This document shows positions 20,856 through 28,816 of a stretch of 64,000 bases of DNA, piece after piece. The DNA lies in NCBI GenBank assembly GCA_037953745.1, contig JBAKBP010010420.1:1-64000 (forward strand). Direction: 5' to 3'. Numbering within the stretch: the stretch's first letter is position 1; every line of letters starts with the position of its first letter. Both the position numbers and the translations under genes were made by a program. Below the pieces are notes generated by a model, which saw only the letters and a program-made list of their open reading frames with translations, did not search any database and was not told the origin of the DNA. Source of the stretch: Lithodes maja. Lineage: Eukaryota > Arthropoda > Malacostraca > Decapoda > Lithodidae.

Positions 20856-20955
20856 TCGTCAATGATGGAGGGGCCACTAATAAATTATAGGTTTGACTCC
20901 TGTAAGGAGATAAAGAAAACCTAATATTTAGTAGTGGCCCCGTAATCATTGACGA
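20856..20955 (+). repeat. DIRS copy C internal complementary region (ICR)
   Basis: 100 bp whose reverse complement equals the end of the 3' ITR plus its 40 bp extension, joined directly to the first 30 bases of the 5' ITR. This matches the DIRS1 design, in which the ICR acts as template for the missing termini when a circle is made. Confidence 0.85.
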
Positions 20956-21032
20956 CTGGGGCCCTCCCGACCTTCCCCTTCCCATTCGTTGATGTATTAA
21001 GGATTTTGTTTTGGTTTACTTGATATGTCAGT

Positions 21033-21375
21033 GAAGGAAGAATGACGCCTGAGTCAGCGTCTGGTCAAAGATCCACACAAGTACATCCACGATTATATGG
21101 AAAGCTTATGAATAGTTATTCTTATTTTGTTTTTTATTTGTTACAAAGTTTTTTTGTAGTGAGAACCCAATTTCATAATGACTGAACCATGAGTGAGGTT
21201 GCGTGCGCTCATGATGAAGGTTCCTCAATTTTTTATGCTCTGCGCGGTAGATTCAAACTACGGCGGATGAGTGTTTGAAGAGGGTGCCTTATGTAATAGG
21301 CATAATCGTCAATGATTACGGGGCCACTACTAAATATTAGGTTTTCTTTATCTCCTTACAGGAGTCAAACCTATA
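21033..21375 (+). repeat. DIRS copy C 3' ITR with 40 bp extension
   Basis: The ITR (21033-21335) is the inverse of the 5' ITRs at 13567-13876 and 33203-33512. It is followed by 40 bp (21336-21375, TATTAGG to CCTATA) found only at the 3' end and in the ICR. Confidence 0.87.
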
Positions 21376-21773
21376 TTCTGCACATGGTGGACATGTTAAT
21401 TCTGAACGCTTACAACATCTACAAGCTTCGGAATGAGAACACACCCAGGAAGTTCAATAGCCTGCGGAGGTTCCAAAAGCAGGTGTTGAAGGAGCTCCTG
21501 GAGAAGTATGCTATGCCACAGAGGGCAGTGGCACATGCTGGGCCCGCCGCTACTGACCGCTTGCACTGTGCATATTACATGAATATGCACAGGCTCATTT
21601 CCCTGCCTCTGACACAAGCAGGAAGAAAGCAGCAAAAGCGGTGCTATGTCTGCTACAACACCAGGCTGAGGGCGAGGTCAGAGAAAAAGTCCACCATGGA
21701 GTGTGTGGAGTGCAAGGTGCCACTCTGTGCTGAAGGATGCTTCTTTGATTACCACTCCAAGCAGGAGTTCTAA
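21376..21773 (+). pseudogene. piggyBac transposase, C-terminal fragment
   Basis: The last 132 codons of a piggyBac-superfamily transposase: HMVDMLILNAYNIYKL (end of the DDE_Tnp_1_7 domain) and a C-terminal Cys-rich zinc domain with CYVC, CVEC and C-x-EGCFFDYH spacing, then a stop. DIRS copy C ends directly upstream, and the catalytic domain is not visible elsewhere in the window. piggyBac transposases cut and paste at TTAA, and the Cys-rich domain binds the transposon ends. The coding part that remains is undamaged. Confidence 0.8.
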
Positions 21774-22032
21774 TCATAGTGAAAGTACCAAAGACAGTGA
21801 CATTATGTATATATATAGGCATAAAGTGGAAGTAAAACAATTTATTGTAATACAAAAGTCATATGTATTATCAGAAAATTGATACAATTACAATAACACC
21901 ATAATAATATGTGAAAGTGACACATAAATGTATATAATAAGTGACATTCATATGATTACAACCTATAGAAATATATAAAAAAGTGAAAAAAGACAATAAA
22001 TTGTATATAAAACATTTACAAAGCATATAACT
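21774..22032 (+). other. piggyBac 3' untranslated/terminal region
   Basis: AT-rich stretch after the transposase stop. It contains scattered GTGAAAGTGACAC-like motifs that foreshadow the 177 bp satellite, and an AATAAA near 21991 that could serve polyadenylation. Confidence 0.4.
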
Positions 22033-22719
22033 AAGTGAAAATGACACAAACCCTAATATTTGATGGCCAAAGTATAATAAACACCTGTGATAACGAATAA
22101 TCAGTGCCTAATATAACAATAATCTACCTCAATTACTAATAAAAAGTACGGTATCGAGTGAAAATTAGCATTATCAGTGACAGTGACACTCTCTAAAGCA
22201 TATTTACCAAAGTGAAAGTGACACAAGACCTAATATTTGATGGCCAAAGTATAATAAACACCTGTGATAACGAATAATCAGTGCCTAATATAACAATAAC
22301 CTACCTCAATTACTAATAAAAAGTACGGTATCGAGTGAAAATTAGCATTATCAGTGACAGTGACACTCTCTAAAGCATATTTACCAAAGTGAAAGTGACA
22401 CAAAACCTAATATTTGATGGCCAAAGTATAATAAATACCTGTGATAACGAATAATCAGTGCCTAATATAACAATAACCTACCTCAATTACTAATAAAAAG
22501 TACGGTATCGAGTGAAAATGAGCATTATCAGTGACAGTGACACTCTCTAAAGCATATTTACCAAAGTGAAAGTGACACAAAACCTAATATTTGATGGCCA
22601 AAGTATAATAAACACCTGTTATAACGAATAATCAGTGCCTAATATAACAATAACCTACCTCAATTACTAATAAAAAGTACGGTATCGAGTGAAAATGAGC
22701 AATATTAGTGACAGTGACA

Positions 22720-22722
<3 letters not shown>
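22033..22722 (+). repeat. 177 bp satellite, about 3.9 units
   Basis: The word CTAATATTTGATGGCC recurs at 22053, 22230, 22407 and 22584, exactly 177 bp apart, and the units differ at only a few positions. The array lies between the piggyBac transposase and the TTAA end and is cut by a SINE at 22723. Confidence 0.95.
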
Positions 22723-22753
<31 letters not shown>

Positions 22754-23287
22754 CTATATTCCAACTTACTTCCTCTCGGGCATAGGCTGAGAGCCTTAAC
22801 ATTCACCGCTTCACAATGAACAGTGAAGCCCGTGAGGTCTTGTTCCAGTCTAGGGAGTGAGACATGTGAAGCACGTAGAGTACAACGAGCACCTGCCATC
22901 TTGCCTTCACATGAGGCACGGTGCTCACTCATGGCCCGAAACGACCCCATCTCTGAAGCCATCTCGTTCCGGTGCTTCACTGTCTCACCCCCTACACTCG
23001 GACTCTCACACTTACACACACACAACGCCACCTGTTGAGCAGATAACTCACCAGGCATTGCACCCCTATAGCATATTTTGAATATGGGAATATTCATACA
23101 GTGCTATTTAATCAGGGAACAATGAGGGTATTTTATTGACGTTTCGGTGGGCTTGTGGTAATGCACTGATACTAGGTACAGCACAAATTCCATCCCAATA
23201 ATATCTTCCCATTGATACATCGGGATTTGAACCCGGGACCTCTGGATTACCAGGCCAGTGGCAAGACCACTCCACCACACCTCCCCT
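22723..23287 (-). mobile_element. tRNA-derived SINE, copy 1
   Basis: Minus-strand SINE: poly-T at 22723-22753 and tRNA-like head at 23287 (GGGGAGGTGTGGTGGAGTGG with an A box, and GGGTTCAAATCCCG as B box). About 565 bp, very close to copy 3 at 45928. Pol III transcribed by analogy; mobilised by a LINE in trans. No clean target-site duplication seen. Confidence 0.85.
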
Positions 23288-23399
23288 TAACACATACGTT
23301 ATATAATTGGCCTCAAAATAACTATAAAAATATCAAATAAACATCACATTGTCAATATCAACCACTAAAATCGTCTCGGAGGCAAACACTCTGGTGCGA

Positions 23400-23695
23400 C
23401 GAGCGGCTAGGTGCGTGGTAGCCGGGGCCAGGGCGACCCATCCGAACTCGAGAAGAATTTGCCGCCGAAAATCACTCTACTTCCCGCGCTCGCCATTATG
23501 CAACCACTGGGGCTAGAGACCTCTACTTAACGGCATTCTACAGAGGAAGGTTTGTGGAACATTTTATCTTTTTATTCATAACAATACATGCCCTATTTAT
23601 TGAGTTACAGGTGAGTGAACATAGCCCAATAATCGGCAAAACACCCGGTACCACAGTACAGTCGCGAGCAAAGGCCACCGGGGCTGGAGGGTTAA
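23400..23695 (+). mobile_element. piggyBac right terminal region
   Basis: It ends CCGGGGCTGGAGGG followed by TTAA (23692-23695), the same end as TTAA MITE copies 1 and 3, and contains a diverged form of their internal segment (CTCTACTTAACGGCATTCTACAG). It lies downstream of the transposase fragment in the same orientation, so it may be the right end of the parent element. Confidence 0.55.
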
Positions 23696-23699
23696 ATAC

Positions 23700-23846
23700 T
23701 CGGTAAATACACCATTATAGTCGTAAATCTAATAGTAGCGTCAATTACTGGTACCCGGGCCTGTCTCTAATATGGTATGACAAAGCCTAGGGTACCCGGC
23801 AAAAATAATATCTGCCTCCATTACTGTAACCCGGGCTTGTCCTTAT
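23700..23846. repeat. TACCCGG minisatellite, left flank of DIRS copy B
   Basis: About two units of the array that continues at 33513, with the words GTATGACAAAGCCTAG, TACCCGG and ATTACTGxxACCCGGGCTTGT. Copy B is inserted in it: joining ...CTTGTCCTTAT to TATAGTATGAC at 33513 restores a unit seen intact near 33655. Confidence 0.8.
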
Positions 23847-24195
23847 TATAGGTTTGACTCCTGTAAGGAGATAAAGAAAACCTAATATTTAGTAGTGGCC
23901 CCGTAATCATTGACGAACATGCCTATTACATAAGGCATCCTCTTCAAACACTAATCCGCCGTAGTTTGAATCTACCGCGCAGAGCATTTAAAAACTGAGG
24001 AGCCTTCATCATGAGCGCACGCGACCTCACTCATGGCTTCAGTCATTATGAATTGGGTTCTCACTACGAAAAAACTTCGTAAAAAATAAAATAAAAAAGA
24101 AAATAAGAATAACTATCTAATAAGCTTTCCATCATATCGTGGATGTACTTGTGTGGATCTCTGACCAGACGCTGATTCAGGCGTCATTCCTCCTT
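23847..24195 (-). repeat. DIRS copy B 3' ITR with 40 bp extension
   Basis: ITR 23887-24195 and extension 23847-23886, the inverse of the terminal region of copy C. The outer end TATAGGTTTGACTCCTG also appears in the ICR at 24269-24368. Confidence 0.87.
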
Positions 24196-24268
24196 CACTG
24201 ACATATCAAGTAAACCAAGATCCTTAATACATCAACGAATGGGAAGGGGACGGTCGGGAGGGCCCCAG

Positions 24269-24368
24269 TCGTCAATGATTACGGGGCCACTACTAAATAT
24301 TAGGTTTTCTTTATCTCCTTACAGGAGTCAAACCTATAATTTATTAGTGGCCCCTCCATCATTGACGA
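24269..24368 (-). repeat. DIRS copy B internal complementary region
   Basis: 100 bp, the reverse-complement partner of copy C's ICR. It joins the sequence of the 3' end (TACGGGGCCACTACTAAAT and the extension) to that of the 5' end (ATTTATTAGTGGCCCCTCCA). Confidence 0.85.
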
Positions 24369-24981
24369 ACATGCCTGATTTCTAAGACTGGAGGGGGACA
24401 TTCGTAATCATATCATAACTCTAGAAAAGTAGATAATAAAAACAACCACATAGTATTCTTATTCTTGAAAAATATATATTTAATCATTGGCGTCGCCGAA
24501 AAAATACAAGAAAAAGGGGGTTCAGGCAGGTGCGTGCTTCAAAGAAGCCTGCCTGACAAAATGGGTAACCCTAAAGATTCTGAACACAGATCTGTAGTTA
24601 CAAAGGCACCCCACTCAACGAGTGGTGACAAAAATAACAAGTTATAAGCTTATTTGTGCACATCATAAACCCCAACATAATCGTGGAGATAAATTGCAAA
24701 GGATCTCCACTGATTCTAAAATTAAATTGCTTTCGCAGTTAACACTACTATAACAACCCTGTTGTTTTGTACTAACATTGTACTAGCACAATTTCTCTCT
24801 GAGAAAATTTTATATCACATTAACCTTACATTTGTATCACAGCTCTCATACTCCGGCGGGGTCTAGGGTGTCCTATGTCAACTGACTGCACCCCCCCCCC
24901 CCCCTTTGTGAAAATAAACAAAAGTGACTGTAGGGCCACCTAGACCCTCTGCCTTAAAGCTATACATGGTAAGGTGCCTTA
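24369..24981 (-). other. DIRS copy B 3' non-coding region
   Basis: Inverted match to 19770-20855 of copy C without the TTAA MITE. Contains the C run at 24890-24903. No gene supported. Confidence 0.7.
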
Positions 24982-25485
24982 GGGGAGGTGTGGTGGAGTG
25001 GTCATGCCACTGGATTGGTAATCCAATGGACCCGGGTTCAAATCCCGATATGTCAATGGGAAGACATTATTGGGATTGAATTTGTGCTGTACCTAGTATC
25101 AGTGCATTACCACAAAGCCCACCGAAATGCCAAAAAAATACCCTCATTGTTCCCTGATTAAATAACACTGTATGAATATTCCCATATTCAAAATATGTTA
25201 CAGGGGGACAATGCCTAGTGAGTTCACTGCTCAATAGGTGGCGTTCTGAGAGTGAGGGTCTGAGTCTGGAGGGTGAGACGGTGAAGCACTTGAGCGAAGC
25301 AACCGGCCGCTTCAGAGATGGAGCTGCTTCGAGCCATGATGGATGCTTCACATGTCTCACTCCCCAGACTGGAACAAGACCTCACGGGCTTCACCGTGTT
25401 GCGCGGTGGAATGTACAGGCTTTCAGCCTATGCCCGAGAGGGAGTAGTTGGAATATAGAAAAAAAAAAAAAAAAAAAAAAAAAAA
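24982..25485 (+). mobile_element. tRNA-derived SINE, copy 2
   Basis: tRNA-like head GGGGAGGTGTGGTGGAGTGG with B box GGGTTCAAATCCCG, a body shared with copies 1 and 3 but clearly diverged, and a poly-A tail of about 27 at 25459-25485. It sits at almost the same point of the DIRS 3' region as the LINE in copy C. Confidence 0.85.
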
Positions 25486-26921
25486 GGAAGGTTTGTCTAG
25501 AGCAACTGACAAGTATCTAGACAAAAACGTATGATTAGACGCCCACAATTGAGTGGACGCGATATCTTCCACTGAAAAGTTTTTCAGGAAACTTAACCCT
25601 TCAAACCCGGTTGGTACACACGTGTACCATTTTTTTTTGGCCCCAGGAACCCGGGTGGTACTACATTGTACCATTGCTTGAAAGCCTGTGAGCTTCGTGT
25701 GCGAGGCGTCGGTCCGACGCATGTAAACAACAGCCGGCTGGACCGACGCTCCGCATCTCCGGCCACAAGAAGGAGAGCGTCGCTTGTTCGTGTGTGCCTG
25801 TATGTTGTTGTTCAGTATCGAAAAGTGGTGTAAAGTGGCTGGTTTGGCCATAAAGTTATCTCCAATGAAATCATCATCACAGCTCACCCAGTTGACTTAG
25901 AGAGCTCTACTTAAGGCCATTTTACAGGTAAATAACACAGCTACGCTTGGGGATGCGCGGGAATGCGGGAAGCAGTCTGATTAACGAATATACGGTAGCC
26001 TAGCCTAGACGTTTTTCGGCCAAAACACCCGGATTTCGAGGAATATATATATAATATATAGCCGGGGCCGGTGGGTTAAAGAGGCTGCCCATTTGCGTAA
26101 ATCGTGGGCCCTACCCACCACGCCGGGATTACTCTCTTTAATGACTTCGACCAGAAGAGAGGCTAATCGCCGTTTAAGTAAGCGTTTACCCGTACCGTAC
26201 TTGCTACCCATAAAGCACCTTGGGGGTTTAGAGGAGCTACTCTCAAATATTTGGTTAGGGCTTGCACTGGACATAGATTATGATGCACCTTTCCCCTTTT
26301 TAATGCCGGCACCGTGAACTCTGAAAACACGTGTGCACTGTGTTCATTCTTGGCTACAAAACCTGGGGAAGGCGCAATGTAAATACATTCGTTAAGTCTA
26401 CCAAACCTAAGGCAATTGGGTGTGTTGCTCATCGCCGCCAGCTCAGACACTCTGTTCCCGGTGGCCAAAGCCATAAGGAAAACCGCCTTTTTTAAGAGTA
26501 AAGCAAAGTCTGCAGTATTTTGGTACAGACGAGAGTGAAGTAAAGACAAAGCTTTGTCGAGAGACCAAGTAGGCATGAGCTGACGGGGAGGTGGGCGAAG
26601 TTTAAAACAAGCTCTCATAAAACCTGTTTCTTCCGCCACCGGTATGGAAAGACCTGTCAGGTCTAAAAAGGGCACTCTAATTGCAGTTAAGTGATTTTTT
26701 AATGTTACCACCGATAAATGTTTCTGTTCAAACAGATAATTCAAGTAATTGAAAATTAAAGCCACTGACGGCACATTCTGTTCCGTTCTGACAATCCAGG
26801 AAGTAAAGGCTTGCCAATGTGAGTGATACTGACGTTTCGTAGACTGAGTATATTGATTGATTAATTTATTAGTCACATCTCTACCGTATGGTGCCAGCCA
26901 CTTGGCCTTCTGAATGTCCAT
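25486..26921 (-). pseudogene. DIRS copy B tyrosine recombinase
   Basis: Starts at ATG 26921 and overlaps the end of the RT/RNase H frame (26881) by about 40 bases, as in DIRS1. Conserved Arg in TGNRVSELAAMS, HxLR box in AHDLRKWAASL, and the C-terminal part with the probable catalytic Tyr (TFLSRYLSVALDKPS) at 25590-25498. Two lesions: a 5 bp tandem duplication (GGTAC) near 26190 shifts the frame, and a TTAA MITE (25593-26079) splits the gene between the HxLR box and the Tyr. Confidence 0.88.
25593..26079. mobile_element. piggyBac-type TTAA MITE, copy 2
   Basis: A 479 bp element between TTAA at 25593-25596 and TTAA at 26076-26079, inserted in the recombinase gene. Copy C at about 18040-18050 (CTCTTTACGTTTCCT) is the empty site with one base changed. 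Ends are CCCTTCAAACCCGG and, on the other strand, CCCACCGGCCCCGG. The left part carries a palindrome, TGGTACACACGTGTACCA. Confidence 0.92.
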
Positions 26922-28799
26922 AATGCAAAAAGTCAGCGAGGTCGCTAGGTTGCCAATCGTGTCTTAAGTGGAAATACCCGACCGGGAGCGATACCGGGTC
27001 CGGGCACCACGTTTTCAATTGCTGGTACCACAACTGCGCCGGCCACAGGGGCGCGATTAGTGAGACTAAGCCTCGATAATCTCGTAGTTTGTTCACTACG
27101 TGGCACATTAGTGACGCATCTGGCGGTGGAAACAGATAGATGGAGCTCCATCTGTTCCAGTCTGTCACTAGGGCGTCTGGCCCCCCTGCCGGCGTTATCG
27201 ACCGGCGGGTGAGGTATAGAGAGAGTTTGTGAGTCTCCTCGGACGCAAAAAGATCCACTTGTGGATGGGAGAGCTCTGCAATCATTAGGTTGAAAATGGG
27301 TTGCTTGAGCTCCCATTCTACTGTTGTGCTCTGTCTCCGGGACAGAGCGTCTGCCCAGACGTTCGCTACGCCTGGGAGATAAGATGCGTGAAGGTAAATT
27401 TCTAGTCTGTTGGCTAGAGTAAAAATCTCTTCCGACACGTTTAGCAACCTCCTGGACCTCGTTGATCCTTGCTTCTGAATACAGTGAACCGCATTCAGAT
27501 TGTCCATTCTGAAGGCCACCGACTTGCCCCGTAGTGCCGGGCCGTGAGCCTGAAGGAAATACAAGGGGACTAGTAATTCTTTGACATTGATGTGAGAGAT
27601 TTCTAAGTGGGACCAAAGCCCCTGACCCTGGTGCCCCTGATTTGATTGAAACCCCAACCTATTGTGCCTGACGCATCCGTGTCTATCCATACCGTTGGTG
27701 GAGGAGAAATCCATGACATTATTGAGTACAACATTTCCCTCTTTGCCCAGACCGCTAGTAAGGTATGGATTAATTTCGGGATGGGCCATAATTTTCCCGC
27801 CGGTAAGAGCGGGAAATATTTGTTGCCTTCCAATATTCGTCGTTTTACTTTCAACCGGCCCAACTTGACAGTTAGTTGAATCCAGTTGAGAGAGCCGACC
27901 AGAGATTCCCAGACCCTTCGCGTCGTAGTCAGACTGTGAAGAAACATGAACAGTTTCCTGCGAAACCTGTTGCGATTGTCCACACTCTGATTCAGAGTGA
28001 GAGCGGCTGTGTCCCAGACCAGCGCTATCCACTGAATTATTCGTGAGGGAACAAGGTTTGACTTTACCAGATTTACCTTGAAGCCTAGAGTTTTGACATG
28101 ATTTAAAATAATATTGACATGTTTTATGCATAAATGTTGTGTCTCTGCCACCACCAGCCAGTCGTCCAGATACCACAACACTCTGATCCCCTGTTTTAAC
28201 AATGGCATCAGGGCTTGCCGGACTAATTTCGTGAATAATCGAGGTGCTAGGTTCAAACCGAACGGCATCCTTTGAAAAACAAAATTTTGGTGCCTGATCC
28301 TTAAGGCCAAAAACCTTTGAAATCTTTTGTTGACCGATACGTGCCAATAGGCGTCTGTCAGGTCTAGTGAGCACATCCAACCTCCCGGCGGAAGTGTTAG
28401 CCTGATTTGGTGTACAGTTAACATTCTGAAAGATTCGTTGTGAATGTGAAGGTTCAGGTAAGACAGGTCTACGACCGGCCTCATCTGAACACTGTCCCTT
28501 TTGGGAACCAAAAATAGTTTGGACGTGAATACAGGGTAATTTGGGGGGACCGGGATGATGACATTCTTGACCATCATTTCCTGGACCAGTGACTCCACCT
28601 CTAAAGAAACAAAATTCGCTGTTGTCGGCTGACGTAAGCGAGGTCGCCGGAGCCACCGCCAAGTGATGCCTTTGCGAGCCACCATCCGTGCCCAAGTGTT
28701 TAATGGCCATGCCTGGTGACACGTTCGGAACGACCCAGTTAGCAGACAAGGGTTCGCCGGCTGTACTACCCTCGGGTCCTCCGGCCTTAAAGTTGGCAC
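26881..28799 (-). pseudogene. DIRS copy B RT/RNase H (one frameshift)
   Basis: First frame, 28799 to about 27640: motif A around D146 (CSLDLTDAYWH), MPFGLNLAPRLF at 178-189, YLDD at 210-213, and the start of RNase H (WIDTDASGTIGWGF). A one-base loss near 27650, not present in copy A, moves the frame; RNase H and the conserved DIRS C-terminal region (NVWADALSRRQ, VDLFASEETHKLSLYLTRR, NRWSSIYLFPPPDASL) continue to the stop at 26881. The first codon is GTG 17 bases after the gag stop, so translation may depend on gag (reinitiation or readthrough). Apart from the indel all catalytic motifs are present. Confidence 0.85.
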
Positions 28800-28816
28800 C
28801 GGGAGTGAGAGAGACT

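Larger units (their letters stand above)
13912..21375 (+). mobile_element. DIRS1-like retrotransposon copy C (5'-truncated)
   Basis: Plus-strand copy starting inside the last codons of gag, so the 5' ITR and nearly all of gag are missing; the left edge is approximate. It holds RT/RNase H, the tyrosine recombinase, a 3' non-coding stretch, an internal complementary region (20856-20955) and the 3' ITR (21033-21335) with a 40 bp extension. Insertions: about 14214-14401 (unidentified), 15861-17008 (LINE, itself carrying a MITE), about 18155-19769 (LINE) and 20131-20618 (TTAA MITE). Its 3' end lies inside a piggyBac transposase coding sequence. Confidence 0.85.

Noticed and set aside
22033..22722. 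CRISPR-like array (regular repeats)
   Set aside because: The whole 177 bp unit is repeated with no variable spacers, and the context is eukaryotic satellite.
22705..23097. 130-codon ORF ending in poly-Lys
   Set aside because: SINE body reading into the poly-A tail.
24982..25060. A tRNA gene (A and B boxes with clover-leaf-like pairing)
   Set aside because: The same sequence heads three poly-A-tailed copies of one repeat, and the acceptor stem is not complete. It is a SINE head.
26881..27340. DNA adenine methyltransferase domain after RNase H, expected in some DIRS elements
   Set aside because: No DPPY-like or other methyltransferase motif is visible; the region matches the general DIRS C-terminal segment (DLFASEETH, YLFPPPDASL).
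26881..28749. 622-codon minus frame taken as one protein
   Set aside because: Only its second half (RNase H and C-terminus) is the real frame; the first half is a shadow of RT, joined by the copy B frameshift.
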